Assembly: GCA_944375745.1 (NCBI GenBank)
Contig: CALWAV010000004.1
Coordinates: 1 to 58,084 of the forward strand
Direction of reading: 5' to 3'
Source: an uncultured Merdimonas sp.
GTDB taxonomy: Bacteria > Bacillota > Clostridia > Lachnospirales > Lachnospiraceae
DNA: 58,084 nucleotides
The notes below the pieces were generated by a model, which saw only the letters and a program-made list of their open reading frames with translations, made no database searches and was not told the origin of the DNA. Position numbers and translations under genes: made by a program. Positions 18,582-27,303 of this stretch are shown here, in pieces; position 1 is the first letter of the stretch, and every line of letters starts with the position of its first letter.

Positions 18582-19066
18582 TGTGGATAACTCCTTATTT
18601 TGTGGATAAAAAAGTGGAAAACACAGGATTTTGTGGTTTAACCTCAAATTCCATCCATTTTCCTGTGGACGGATGACGGAACCGGAGCCGGTATGCACAT
18701 AATGCCGGAAATAAGTTATCCACATTTTCCACATAGTTTTCGACATTTTCCACACCGTATTTCCGGTCACCCACCAGAGGGGTGCCCATTCCCGCCATCT
18801 GCACCCGGATCTGATGGTGCCGTCCGGTCTCCAGCCTGATTTCTACCAGCTCCCGGTCATCCTCCCTTTCCAGAACCCGGTAACGGAGCACTGCCTTTTT
18901 CGCTCCCGGATGTGTCTTCGAAACGATTTCCGAACGGTTTTCCCGGCCGTTTTTAAACAGAAAATCCACGCATTCTGTCCAGTTATCCACCAATTTTTCC
19001 ACATTTCCGGATAGTTTTCCACATATATTCTGTCTTTTGGGGATATCCACATCCTGATTATCCACA
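18582..19066. promoter_or_regulatory. cluster of DnaA-box 9-mers in and beside rluA
   Basis: Four perfect TTATCCACA boxes are found, at 18582-18590 and 18601-18609 (minus orientation) and 18716-18724 and 19058-19066 (plus). Several one-mismatch copies (TTTTCCACA, TTATCCACC) lie at about 18725-18755 and 18983-19022. Near 18716-18755 the minus strand reads as head-to-tail 9-mers TGTGGAAAA, TGTCGAAAA, TGTGGAAAA, TGTGGATAA. DnaA binding is inferred from sequence only. Confidence 0.55.
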
Positions 19067-19359
19067 ATCCTGCGGACAGCCAGGTATGTCTTTTCCATTT
19101 TATGCTCTGCCGACTGGCGGCTTAAAGCCGCCGCGGTCTTGGGTGTCAGCGCAAAAAGCACCAGACCTTCCACCGGCTGATCCAGCCGGTGGACAATCCC
19201 CAGATAAGGGGCGCCCTTCCCGGGATTCTTTTCGTACAGATAATTTTTAACCAGACTTTCACAGTCCTTCGCGCCCACGCGGGCGCTCTGAACGGGAACA
19301 CCCGCTGGCTTGTACAAAACCAGCAGGTGCTCATCCTCATATACAATATTCAGCTTCAT
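18595..19359 (-). CDS. RluA-family pseudouridine synthase
   Basis: 254 residues. The catalytic motif GIVHRLDQPVEGLVLFA carries the active Asp near residue 59, and LETGRHHQIRVQMA and LVGDRKYG are also diagnostic. There is no N-terminal S4 domain, so it is the short RluA type acting on rRNA or tRNA uridines. Two insertions are unusual: about 20 residues around CGKLSGNVEKLVDNWTECVD, and VENVENYVENVDNL near the C-terminus. Both are encoded by DnaA-box-like repeats. The stop comes at TAA inside a further TGTGGATAA box. It lies 4 bp downstream of pgi and is probably cotranscribed with it. Confidence 0.9.
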   Translation of the reverse strand: MKLNIVYEDEHLLVLYKPAGVPVQSARVGAKDCESLVKNYLYEKNPGKGAPYLGIVHRLDQPVEGLVLFALTPKTAAALSRQSAEHKMEKTYLAVRRIVDNQDVDIPKRQNICGKLSGNVEKLVDNWTECVDFLFKNGRENRSEIVSKTHPGAKKAVLRYRVLEREDDRELVEIRLETGRHHQIRVQMAGMGTPLVGDRKYGVENVENYVENVDNLFPALCAYRLRFRHPSTGKWMEFEVKPQNPVFSTFLSTK

Positions 19360-19363
19360 ACCC

Positions 19364-20713
19364 TTACAGTCTCTTCAGAAGCTCCTCGCGCTCCTTCTCA
19401 TAGCCCGGCTTTCCAAGCAGAGCGAACATGTTCTTCTTGTAAGCTTCCACGCCCGGCTGGTTGAACGGATTTACGCCAAGGATATAGCCGCTCACGCCTA
19501 CCGCGAACTCGAAGAAATAGAAGAGCTGTCCCAGGCAGTACTCGTCCTGGCGCGGAATATTTACGCGCAGGTTAGGCACGTTGCCATCGGTGTGGGCCAG
19601 AACAGTTCCGTTCATGGCATTCTTATTTACAAAATCAACGGTCTTTCCAGCCAGATAGTTCAGGCCGTCCAGATCCACTGCCTCTTCCTGAATGGTGATC
19701 TCTGCAGGGCTCTCCTCCACGTTCAGAACAGTCTCAAACATGTTGCGCTGTCCGTCCTGGATCATCTGTCCCATGGAATGCAGGTCTGTGGAAAGGTCAA
19801 CGGCTGCCGGGAAGATACCCTTCTGATCCTTGCCCTCGCTCTCGCCGTAGAGCTGCTTCCACCACTCGGATACATAGTGCAGGCTGGGCTCATAGTTTGC
19901 CAGAACCTCGATCACCTTGCCTTTGCGCAGCAGAATGTTTCGGATAGCCGCATACTGCATAGCGCTGTTCTCAGCAAAGGGAGCGTTCAGCGCTTCCTCT
20001 CTTGCCGCCGCTGTTCCTTCCATCAGCTTCTGGATATCCGCTCCGCTTACCGCGATGGGCAGAAGTCCTACGGCTGTAGTCACGGAGAAACGTCCGCCTA
20101 CATTGTCGGGAACTACGAAGGTCTCATAGCCCTTCTCATCAGACAGCTTCTTGAGAGCTCCCTTTGCCTTATCTGTGGTCGCATAAATTCTCTTCGCAGC
20201 CTCAGCCTCGCCGTACTTCTTCTCCAGCATCTCCTTGAAGATACGGAAAGCGATGGCAGGCTCTGTGGTGGTACCGGACTTGGAAATAACATTTACAGAG
20301 AAGTCACGATCTCCGATGACATCCATCAGGTCCTTGATATATTTGCTGCTGATGCTGTTTCCTACAAAATAAATTTCCGGTCCCTTGCGAACCTCTTTGG
20401 AAACCACATTATAAAAGCTGTGCTTCAGGAACTCGATAGCCGCTCTGGCTCCCAGGTAGGAACCGCCGATACCGATGACCAGCAGAACTTCGGAATCGCT
20501 GCGGATCTTCTCCGCCGCCTTCTGAATTCTCGCAAACTCTTCCTTATCGTAATTCACCGGAAGATCTACCCAGCCGATGAAATCATTTCCGGCTCCCTTT
20601 CCTGATACCAGAAGCTCCTTGGCGTTCTCCGCGATAGCTTCCATGCTCTGAATCTCGTTTTCGCCGATTACATTCAATGCCTTGGAATAATCAAATGAAA
20701 TCTTACTGCTCAT
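19364..20713 (-). CDS. pgi: glucose-6-phosphate isomerase
   Basis: 449 residues, the usual length for the Firmicutes form. Signature segments include [55 protein letters not shown] and the C-terminal [16 protein letters not shown]. It interconverts glucose-6-phosphate and fructose-6-phosphate in glycolysis. The ATG follows ggaagaaaataaaa. Confidence 0.97.
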   Translation of the reverse strand: MSSKISFDYSKALNVIGENEIQSMEAIAENAKELLVSGKGAGNDFIGWVDLPVNYDKEEFARIQKAAEKIRSDSEVLLVIGIGGSYLGARAAIEFLKHSFYNVVSKEVRKGPEIYFVGNSISSKYIKDLMDVIGDRDFSVNVISKSGTTTEPAIAFRIFKEMLEKKYGEAEAAKRIYATTDKAKGALKKLSDEKGYETFVVPDNVGGRFSVTTAVGLLPIAVSGADIQKLMEGTAAAREEALNAPFAENSAMQYAAIRNILLRKGKVIEVLANYEPSLHYVSEWWKQLYGESEGKDQKGIFPAAVDLSTDLHSMGQMIQDGQRNMFETVLNVEESPAEITIQEEAVDLDGLNYLAGKTVDFVNKNAMNGTVLAHTDGNVPNLRVNIPRQDEYCLGQLFYFFEFAVGVSGYILGVNPFNQPGVEAYKKNMFALLGKPGYEKEREELLKRL

Positions 20714-20834
20714 TTTTATTTTCTTCCTTTCTTTGCGCCGGCTTATGCCGCCTCTTCTCCCATTCTAGCAAATGACGTCATGCGAATCAAGTTCCAGTCC
20801 GAAAAAATATGGCCTGACTGCCTCAAAATGTCAG

Positions 20835-21137
20835 TTATCCCAGAAATTCTGTCAGAACCTCGTCCAGCACCTGCTCCTCCGATGCACTCAAAGGCATACC
20901 CTGAGGCTTTTTCTCCTGCTTTGCCTGCTCCTCCTGCTGCCTCTTCTGTTCCTGCTCTTTCCTCTGCTCTTCCTGAAAGTTTGGAAAACTTTCCGCGGCC
21001 CTCGCGCTCAAATTTCCCCGGAGAAGCTCTCTTTTATTTTCCTTCACAATCCCGGAAATCTCTCTTACATCCGCCCACAGATAAAGCAGCAGCACCAGAA
21101 GCACTGCCCAGGCTATCACAATAAACACCCGAAACAT
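20835..21137 (-). CDS. small membrane-anchored coiled-coil protein, unknown function
   Basis: 100 residues from ATG 21137, which follows ggggaggaatttca. One N-terminal membrane segment (about 2-22) precedes a Glu/Gln/Lys-rich coiled coil (EEQRKEQEQKRQQEEQAKQ) and a short acidic end (SEEQVLDEVLTEFLG). I do not recognise a family. The position between pgi and the nucleosidase gene gives no clear role. Confidence 0.7.
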   Translation of the reverse strand: MFRVFIVIAWAVLLVLLLYLWADVREISGIVKENKRELLRGNLSARAAESFPNFQEEQRKEQEQKRQQEEQAKQEKKPQGMPLSASEEQVLDEVLTEFLG

Positions 21138-21281
21138 TGAAATTCCTCCCCGCTGTTCCTGATTTTCTTTCATTATACTTAAGGCCGGGACAAATAAAAA
21201 GAGCGGGCGCTCGCCAGAATTCTTCCTTTTCTGACAGCTTTCCCGCTTTTCTCTTTTCATTTTTTCTTTTAAACGTTTCTC

Positions 21282-21995
21282 CTAAAAGGCATCCTCCGGA
21301 ATCCGCGCCACAAAATTCTCCACAAGCCTTACGCTGTGCTCAATGGCCTGCTTCTCAAACTCCGGATAATCCACTGACGCGCTGTCGTCCGCCTTGTCGG
21401 AAATAGCCCGCACAATCACGAAGGGTACCTTATTCAGATAGGCCGCCTGGGCGATCGCCGCTCCTTCCATCTCTGTACAGTACCCGTCTGTCCAGGAGGC
21501 AATCTCCTCTTTCACCTCTCTGCCGGCCACAAACTGGTCTCCGGTCACAACCCGGCCCACAAATACCTGGATATCCGGATTGACCTCCTCGCAGGCCGCC
21601 TTTGCCATCCGGATCAGCTCCGGATCCGCCGGAAAACTGAGCGTATCCATCCGGGGAATCTCACCTCTCGCATAGCCAAAAGCCCGCGCGTCCATATCAT
21701 GCTGCAGAGCGTCTGAGGAAAGCACAATATCTCCGATATTGATCTCCGCCTTCAGCGAGCCGGCGATTCCTGTATTGATCAGCCGGTTTACGTTGAACAC
21801 ATCCACAAGAATCTGGGCGCAGAGTCCCGCGTTCACCTTTCCGATGCCGCTCTTCACCAGCACCACATCTCTGTCGTTCAGCCTTCCCTGATAAAATTCC
21901 ATGGAGGCCTTCTTTACGACAACCTCTATCTCCATCTTTTCCTTCAAAAGAACGATTTCCTCTTCCATGGCTCCGATAATGCCTGTTCTTCCCAT
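21282..21995 (-). CDS. mtnN: 5'-methylthioadenosine/S-adenosylhomocysteine nucleosidase
   Basis: 237 residues from ATG 21995. Motifs fit MTAN: GIIGAMEEEI, KSGIGKVNAG, NTGIAGSL, VVTGDQFV, and TEMEGAAIAQAAY with the purine-binding glutamates, then VRAISDKAD with the catalytic Asp. It releases adenine from MTA and SAH in methionine and methyl-group recycling. The start is fixed by gcgagg six bases upstream; a TTG two codons earlier is less likely. Confidence 0.95.
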   Translation of the reverse strand: MGRTGIIGAMEEEIVLLKEKMEIEVVVKKASMEFYQGRLNDRDVVLVKSGIGKVNAGLCAQILVDVFNVNRLINTGIAGSLKAEINIGDIVLSSDALQHDMDARAFGYARGEIPRMDTLSFPADPELIRMAKAACEEVNPDIQVFVGRVVTGDQFVAGREVKEEIASWTDGYCTEMEGAAIAQAAYLNKVPFVIVRAISDKADDSASVDYPEFEKQAIEHSVRLVENFVARIPEDAF

Positions 21996-22213
21996 AACCA
22001 ACCTCGCTTTCCGCTTCCGTTTCTACTCTTCTTTACGACAGACCTTCTGCCGGATTATTTTTTATTGTAACAACAGATGCATATAATTTCAAGACATTTC
22101 CGGTTTTCCCGCCTTTTCCATCTTTTTGATGCTGCCTTTTGCCGCAATCTCCTTTGACTTCCTTGGCGCTGTCCTTTTTTCTTTTGGTCTTCTCTCTATC
22201 TTCCGCGGAAGAG

Positions 22214-22257
22214 CAGAAAACGCCGGCGGGGAAGGCTGTCCCCGCCGGCGTTTTCTG
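22214..22257. terminator. bidirectional hairpin upstream of mtnN
   Basis: cagaaaacgccggcgggga pairs perfectly with tccccgccggcgttttctg around a short loop. The A-run and T-run flank the GC stem on both sides, the usual form of a bidirectional terminator. It lies in the gap between the secreted-protein gene and mtnN, both minus strand, so it probably ends the upstream transcript. Confidence 0.8.
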
Positions 22258-22471
22258 TCCCTGTCTGTCATTACCGTCCACAAACCGGGAATAGGAAAAA
22301 GTGTGTTGTGTTTTGTGTGTTTTGTTTTTCGTTTTTTATCAAGTGTGTTTGTGTTACCAAATTATAAAGATTTGAAGTTCCATATTCAGTTGTAGTTTGG
22401 GCTGCGAAGCAGCCCTGGGGTTTGTTTTTTCCATGCTGGTGTGGTGTGTCGCCCAAACACCGGAGCAGGAG
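22258..22471. other. GT-rich intergenic stretch
   Basis: No gene seen. The region is strongly G+T rich on the plus strand (gtgtgttgtgttttgtgtg near 22300) and holds a small hairpin at 22399-22415 (gggctgc, loop, gcagccc) followed by a plus-strand T-run. Confidence 0.5.
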
Positions 22472-22969
22472 TTATGATGCCTTTAAAGCCTGAGTACGAG
22501 TACTCGTAGTTTCTGTTGTAGAGCCTTCTGTTACACTGTGTACGCCACGGACAAGGTACAGGCGGCCTGATGTTACAGAGATATTAGCTTTGCTACCATG
22601 GCAGGATGTTGTATTCTGTTCTTCAAAATAGTAACTTCCAATTGTTCCAAAGCTATTTCCACCATCAAGACTTTCGTCAAGATAAACACCAACTTTTACC
22701 TTGTCACATTTAGAATATGCGGTAGTAGTACCAGATACATTTACTTTAGCCGTCCCAGCCTTTTTGATTCCGCTCACTCCACTTGCCAGATAAGTTCCTT
22801 TTGCAATCCCATACCAAGTATCTATTGCCTCATCCTCTGTAATGGTATATTCATGATATCCAGGTACTGATATTTCTTCTGCGTGGCTAATTAGCGTCTG
22901 AGTATTCCACATGCAAATTGTCATCAAAAAGCATAAACCCGCTAAAACTGTCTTCTTCACGTTTTTCAA
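22472..22969 (-). CDS. secreted protein of unknown function (possibly DUF6147-like)
   Basis: 165 residues. An N-terminal signal peptide (KKTVLAGLCFLMTICMW, cleavage probably after SHA) is followed by a small Thr/Ser/Gly-rich domain with WYGIAKGTYLASGVSGIKKAGTAKVNVSG and a later GRLYLVRGVHSV. Two cysteines (KCDK and SCHG) might pair. It resembles small exported proteins of Lachnospiraceae, but I am not sure of the family name. It sits 70 bp after the DUF4367-like gene on the same strand, suggesting a shared regulon with the sigma factor at 25144. Confidence 0.65.
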   Translation of the reverse strand: MKNVKKTVLAGLCFLMTICMWNTQTLISHAEEISVPGYHEYTITEDEAIDTWYGIAKGTYLASGVSGIKKAGTAKVNVSGTTTAYSKCDKVKVGVYLDESLDGGNSFGTIGSYYFEEQNTTSCHGSKANISVTSGRLYLVRGVHSVTEGSTTETTSTRTQALKAS

Positions 22970-23039
22970 ACATTCACCCCCTTCTATTAATAATTAAAGA
23001 TAAACAGTTACAATAAGAATACGAATAATTCATGTTAAA

Positions 23040-23822
23040 TCATATATTATTAAAAAATATTCCACGAATAATCTCTTCAAATTCATCAATACTTATGCTT
23101 GTCATAAGATGATAATAGGCATTTCCTTGTACTAGCTGGGTTACAAAAGATAATCCATTATCGGCTCTATCAATCTGCCATATATACAGTTCTTCATCAT
23201 AATAAAACGATTCTATTTTATCTACAATTTTGCCATCAATTTGCGCGTCAAAAGCAGCTTCACTGTTTTGTTTATTTTGATAAATTATTAAACTTAAATT
23301 TTGATAAGAAAACTCCAACTGAGCTTCACCCATATTTTCATCAATATAAACTTTCTCCAGCTCCATCCCCTGCGGCTTATACCCCAGCCTCAACGCCAAT
23401 ATCCCCAGCCTCTCCTCTATCTCCTCATAAGCTTCCTCTTCCGTCAGCTCAACATAATAAACATCATCCCCACTAATAATCGTCACATTATACTCCCCAT
23501 CCTCAACCTGGCTCTCCACCTCCGGTGCAAAGAGCCGCTCGCCGCTGGCGCCAAGGCCGAGGGCTGCCAGAAGAGCCGCCGCCAGGCCCAAGGCTATGAG
23601 AGCGCGCCTGCGGATATGGAAGGTTCCGGTCCTGGGAGCGAACGGTGCTTTTCCCTTTTTCTCCTCTATCCGCTTCATCAGGTCCCCATAGGAGTCCTCC
23701 GGCATCCGGAGGGAAGACAGCTCCGGGTCCTCTTCCACGGCTTCCTCCGCCTTTTTCTCCAGAGCCTCTGCTTCTGTCTCGATTTCTTTTTCTATCCATT
23801 TATGGAATTTATCTCTCGTCAT
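23040..23822 (-). CDS. membrane protein with DUF4367-like domain, candidate anti-sigma factor
   Basis: 260 residues. An acidic N-terminal cytoplasmic part (1-68) is followed by a membrane segment (about 71-92, RRALIALGLAAALLAALGLG) and an extracytoplasmic domain with LGYKPQGMELEKVYIDENMGEAQLEFSYQN, which matches the DUF4367 pattern seen behind ECF sigma genes. An inside-out single-span layout next to a sigma gene suggests an anti-sigma or sensor role; that is inference. The N-terminus lacks an obvious zinc-binding HxxxCxxC. The sigma gene is separated from it by a plus-strand murG-like gene. Confidence 0.7.
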   Translation of the reverse strand: MTRDKFHKWIEKEIETEAEALEKKAEEAVEEDPELSSLRMPEDSYGDLMKRIEEKKGKAPFAPRTGTFHIRRRALIALGLAAALLAALGLGASGERLFAPEVESQVEDGEYNVTIISGDDVYYVELTEEEAYEEIEERLGILALRLGYKPQGMELEKVYIDENMGEAQLEFSYQNLSLIIYQNKQNSEAAFDAQIDGKIVDKIESFYYDEELYIWQIDRADNGLSFVTQLVQGNAYYHLMTSISIDEFEEIIRGIFFNNI

Positions 23823-23914
23823 TTTCTTCCTCTTAATTTCTTCCGATATGAATTGACAGACCGATGGGATCCTATCATAATAAACATAGACTGTTTTTCA
23901 CGGAGGTGGAATCA

Positions 23915-24985
23915 TTGAAACGTATACTTCTGACCGGCGGAGGAACCGCCGGACATGTGACTCCCAATATTGCTCTGCTTCCCAGGCTTCGGGAGCTTGG
24001 CTATGAAATCTTTTACATGGGATCTTATGATGGAATAGAGAAAAAACTGATTGAAGAATTTCAGATTCCCTATTACGGCATTTCCTCCGGAAAGCTGCGC
24101 CGCTATTTTGATCCCAAAAACTTTACCGATCCTTTTAAAGTTCTGAAGGGATACAGCGAGGCCCGGCATATCATCAAAAAGCTGAAGCCGGATGTGCTGT
24201 TTTCCAAGGGCGGTTTTGTATCCGTCCCTGTGGTTCTGGCCGCCAGACATTTTAAGATTCCGACAATCATCCACGAATCTGATATGACTCCCGGTCTGGC
24301 TAATAAGCTCTGCATTCCTTCCGCCTGGAAGGTCTGCTGCAACTTTCCCGAGACCCTTCAGTATCTGCCGAAAGAGAAGGCTGTCCTGACAGGCTCTCCT
24401 ATCCGGCAGGAACTCCTTACAGGTGACTCTCTGAAGGCTCTCCGCTTCACAGGCCTTTCCCCGGACAAACCTGTCATTCTTGTCATGGGAGGCAGTCTCG
24501 GAGCTGCCGCGGTAAACGAAGCTGTCCGGAGCATTCTTCCCCAGCTGCTGAAGGAATACCATGTCATCCATCTCTGCGGCAAGGGAAAGGTAGATCCCAC
24601 CCTGAACGGCCTTTCCGGCTATGTTCAGTATGAATACATCAAAAATGAACTGAAGGATTTGTTTGCTCTGGCCGATATCGTCATCTCCAGAGCCGGCGCC
24701 AATGCCATCTGTGAGCTTCTGGCTCTGCGCAAACCCAGCCTGCTGATTCCCCTTCCGGCCGCTTCCAGCCGGGGCGACCAGCTTCTGAATGCCCGCTCTT
24801 TTGAAAAACAGGGCTTCAGCATGGTGCTGGAGGAAGAACAGATCACTCCGGACTCTCTTTTTGACGCCGTTCATAATCTTTATGAGAACAGACAGCGGAT
24901 GACGGAAGCCATGGCCGCCAGCCATCAGTCCGACTCCATCGAAACTATTATCAGCCTCATCGAGGAAGCTGCGGGAAAGGCTTAA
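23915..24985 (+). CDS. murG: MurG-like UDP-GlcNAc glycosyltransferase
   Basis: 356 residues from a TTG at 23915, chosen because cggaggtgg lies five to six bases upstream; an ATG at 23864 would add 17 residues without a site. GT28 motifs: TGGGTAGHVTPNIAL at the N-terminus, SKGGFVSVPVVLAA, HESDMTPGLANK, GGSLGAAAVNE, and SRAGANAICELLALRKPSLLIPLP. MurG adds GlcNAc to lipid I to form lipid II at the inner membrane face. The gene is outside any division-cell-wall cluster, so it may be the only copy or a second one. It is the only plus-strand gene between the sigma factor and the DUF4367-like gene. Confidence 0.9.
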   Translation: MKRILLTGGGTAGHVTPNIALLPRLRELGYEIFYMGSYDGIEKKLIEEFQIPYYGISSGKLRRYFDPKNFTDPFKVLKGYSEARHIIKKLKPDVLFSKGGFVSVPVVLAARHFKIPTIIHESDMTPGLANKLCIPSAWKVCCNFPETLQYLPKEKAVLTGSPIRQELLTGDSLKALRFTGLSPDKPVILVMGGSLGAAAVNEAVRSILPQLLKEYHVIHLCGKGKVDPTLNGLSGYVQYEYIKNELKDLFALADIVISRAGANAICELLALRKPSLLIPLPAASSRGDQLLNARSFEKQGFSMVLEEEQITPDSLFDAVHNLYENRQRMTEAMAASHQSDSIETIISLIEEAAGKA

Positions 24986-25042
24986 ACCCGCCTGAAATTT
25001 CTTAAAGAATTTCGTACAAAGATTTTTGGAGTTTACCTGCAC

Positions 25043-25072
25043 AGAAAGGGAATGCGTCAGCGTTCCCTTTCT
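25043..25072. terminator. hairpin between murG and the sigma gene
   Basis: agaaagggaa (25043-25052) pairs with ttccctttct (25063-25072). The genes on each side converge here, so it can serve both; T-runs are short. Confidence 0.6.
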
Positions 25073-25143
25073 TCTGCGTTTCCTCTCATTTTTTCATGGT
25101 TTCAGCGCTTCACCCTGCACTCACTCTCAAAGCTTTCCCTGTC

Positions 25144-25671
25144 TCAAAGCTCTTCATATTCTTCCTGGAAATTTTCTTTCATCCACTTCTTGCTTTTCCG
25201 CAGATAACTGTCAATCGTACTCAAGGATACTCCGCGCTGTTTCGCAACGGTCTTTCTCGGCACTCCCAGATATTCTACCAGAATCAGCACCTCATACCAG
25301 TCCTCGTTCTTCTCCCGCAGCGCTTTCAGAACGCTGCTGCAGAGACGCCGGTATTCCACAAGTTCCAGCGCCCTGCTGGAAGCGGGGTCCACCACTTCCT
25401 TTTCCGTCTTCCAGGAATCATCCGCCAGAACTTCTCTGCGGCTGCTTGATTTCTTCCAGTGGTCATGGACCAGATTGGAAGCGACTACAATCAGCCAGCT
25501 TTTCAGTTTCTCATGGATGATGTAATCCTGATATCCGTAAAGTCTCATAAAGGTTTCCTCACAGATATCCTCTGCCAGATAATAATCCTTTGTCATTCTG
25601 AAGGCTATCTTCAGCACCATATTTTTATATTGTTCGTATATTTCTTCAAACTTATCTTCTGTAGTTTTCAC
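25144..25671 (-). CDS. ECF-like RNA polymerase sigma factor
   Basis: 175 residues. Region 2 is visible as FEEIYEQYKNMVLKIAFRMTKDYYLAEDICEETFMRLY, and region 4 as VLILVEYLGVPRKTVAKQRGVSLSTIDSYLRKSKKWM, a helix-turn-helix. It directs RNA polymerase to a small set of promoters. Likely partners are the DUF4367-like protein and secreted protein at 23040 and 22472 on the same strand. It lies 17 bp downstream of the HIT gene. Confidence 0.88.
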   Translation of the reverse strand: MKTTEDKFEEIYEQYKNMVLKIAFRMTKDYYLAEDICEETFMRLYGYQDYIIHEKLKSWLIVVASNLVHDHWKKSSSRREVLADDSWKTEKEVVDPASSRALELVEYRRLCSSVLKALREKNEDWYEVLILVEYLGVPRKTVAKQRGVSLSTIDSYLRKSKKWMKENFQEEYEEL

Positions 25672-25688
25672 CGCGTCGCTTCCCGGCT

Positions 25689-26102
25689 TCAGTTTCCCGC
25701 CAAAAGGGCTGTGAGCTCATCCCTGGCTTCCGGAGTCAGGCTGCCCTGCTTCCAGGTAATTCCTGCTCCATCTTCCTTATAACGCGGAATAAGATGCATA
25801 TGAAAATGAAAAACAGTCTGTCCTGCTGCCTCTCCATTATTCTGTACCACATTCAGGCCGTCGCATCCCAGCTTTTCCATCATGCGGCTGCCGATTTTCC
25901 GGGCAAGCGCAATGGCTTTTCTGCAGTGTTCCTCGTCCATCTCAAAAAGATTCGCAAAATGCTCCTTGGGCACAATCAGGGCATGGCCCCGGGTGGCCGG
26001 ATTCAAATCCAGAAATACACGAAAATCTTCATCCTCATAGATTGTGGCAGACGGAATCTCCCCGTTCGCGATTTTACAAAAAATACAGTTATCCTCTCTC
26101 AT
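25689..26102 (-). CDS. HIT-family nucleotide-binding protein
   Basis: 137 residues. The N-terminal CIFCKIANGEIPSATIYED contains two of the zinc-binding cysteines, and the histidine triad HFHMHLIP places His99, His101 and His103. Such proteins hydrolyse dinucleotide polyphosphates or AMP conjugates. The start ATG at 26102 follows caggaaaggaacagtaaaa. Confidence 0.94.
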   Translation of the reverse strand: MREDNCIFCKIANGEIPSATIYEDEDFRVFLDLNPATRGHALIVPKEHFANLFEMDEEHCRKAIALARKIGSRMMEKLGCDGLNVVQNNGEAAGQTVFHFHMHLIPRYKEDGAGITWKQGSLTPEARDELTALLAGN

Positions 26103-26172
26103 TTTTACTGTTCCTTTCCTGTTATTTATATCATCTGCTTATTTTTGTCGATTTTTGAAGATTTGTTCTATA

Positions 26173-26201
26173 TTGTCAAATCTTTCCTTTTATGGTACAC
26201 T
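26173..26201 (+). promoter_or_regulatory. promoter of the soluble histidine kinase gene
   Basis: TTGTCA (26173-26178), a 17-bp spacer and TACACT (26196-26201) stand 17 bp before the start codon. Only a short leader with the aggagtgat site follows. Confidence 0.6.
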
Positions 26202-26217
26202 AAAGCACAGGAGTGAT

Positions 26218-26871
26218 ATGAACATGGAAGACATCAATCTCACTATCGCCAAAATAACACATGAAATACGAAATCCGCTGACTTTAATTAACAGTTCTCT
26301 TCAGCTGATAGAAGCCACTCACCCTGAGGTAAAAGAATTTCAATTCTGGTCCCAGACACTGGAAGACGTGGAATACCTGAACCAGCTTTTGGACGACCTG
26401 GCCGCCTACAGCGACAGCCGCCGGTTCTTTATGTGCGAAGTGGATTTGAAAGACGTATTCCACACCTTGGAAGAAAGTCTTCAGCCCTATATTCTTGCAC
26501 ATAAAAAGAATTTTTCCGTTCATCTGCCCGCTCAGCTTCCATCCGTATTCGGAAATCCCATAAAACTGAAACAGGCATTTCTGAATCTTCTCAAAAACGC
26601 CTTCGAGTCCACAGGAGAAAACGGATGTGTATCTTTATCCGCCAGAAAATATCTGGATCAGATCATTGTCCGCGTCACAGATGACGGATGCGGCATGACT
26701 CCCGAAGAAATGGACGAGCTTTTCACTCCATTCTCTTCGCACAAGGCAGGCGGCACGGGACTTGGACTGGCCATTACACAGAAAATCATCAAGGCTCATT
26801 ATGGAAGCATCGATGTCTCTTCCTCACCGGGCCGCGGCACTGTATTTACCGTCACATTGCCACATTTATAA
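26218..26871 (+). CDS. soluble sensor histidine kinase without sensor domain
   Basis: 217 residues from ATG 26218 (MNMEDINLTIAKIT) after caggagtgat. The H-box HEIRNPLTLI carries the phosphoacceptor His15, and the ATPase domain has N (LLNLLKNAFEST), G1 (VTDDGCGMTPEEMDELFTPF) and G2 (GGTGLGLAI) boxes. No membrane segment or PAS domain is present, so input must come from a partner or the cytoplasm; small kinases of this kind feed the Spo0A phosphorelay in spore formers, which is inference here. No response regulator is adjacent. Confidence 0.88.
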   Translation: MNMEDINLTIAKITHEIRNPLTLINSSLQLIEATHPEVKEFQFWSQTLEDVEYLNQLLDDLAAYSDSRRFFMCEVDLKDVFHTLEESLQPYILAHKKNFSVHLPAQLPSVFGNPIKLKQAFLNLLKNAFESTGENGCVSLSARKYLDQIIVRVTDDGCGMTPEEMDELFTPFSSHKAGGTGLGLAITQKIIKAHYGSIDVSSSPGRGTVFTVTLPHL

Positions 26872-26934
26872 TACATATTTTAGTATAATTATGTGAATAA
26901 TACAAGAATTTTTTTGAAACACAGCTTTTGTCAC

Positions 26935-26956
26935 CGGCTCCGCACACGCGGAGCCG
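26935..26956 (+). terminator. terminator after the soluble kinase
   Basis: cggctccgc pairs with gcggagccg around acac, then tatttg follows. It lies 63 bp past the kinase stop and 26 bp before the convergent darA end. Confidence 0.75.
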
Positions 26957-26982
26957 TATTTGTCAGCGCACTGTGACACATT

Positions 26983-27303
26983 TCAGAACTTCAGAGATTT
27001 ATCAACATCAGAAATAAAGATGGTCGCTCCGCCTATTTTCAGAGTACGTTCTGTCTCAACCATGACATTTCCATTATACTCCCATACCTTGCACTCTTCC
27101 TCGCGCTCCGTACAGCTCTGGCGCACATACTCCAGAATCTCCTCCTCGCGCTCCTTTTCGATGCAGATAAGCAGCGTAATATTCGTTTTGTTTGAATACA
27201 GGCCCTCTGTCCTGAACTTCGTGGCCCGGATGCGGTTTCTGATCAGCAGAGTTGCCAGAGCGTCATAATCCTGCTCCTGTACAATCACGATCATCAGCTT
27301 CAT
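26983..27303 (-). CDS. darA: cyclic-di-AMP receptor, DarA/PII-like
   Basis: 106 residues from ATG 27303 (MKLMIVIVQEQDYDAL). The fold pattern is PII-like with alternating strands: RIRATKFRTEGLYSNKTNITLLICIEKE, then a C-terminal KIGGATIFISDVDKSLKF. The family binds c-di-AMP and acts in potassium and osmolyte control. An unusual leader carries two copies of the 15-bp block containing the ribosome site (27308-27322 and 27323-27337). It is 173 bp downstream of the HD gene on the same strand. Confidence 0.88.
   Translation of the reverse strand: MKLMIVIVQEQDYDALATLLIRNRIRATKFRTEGLYSNKTNITLLICIEKEREEEILEYVRQSCTEREEECKVWEYNGNVMVETERTLKIGGATIFISDVDKSLKF

Noticed and set aside
23040-23822. Zinc-binding anti-sigma factor (ZAS)
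   Set aside because: No HxxxCxxC motif was seen in the N-terminal part; only the topology and context support a link to the sigma factor.
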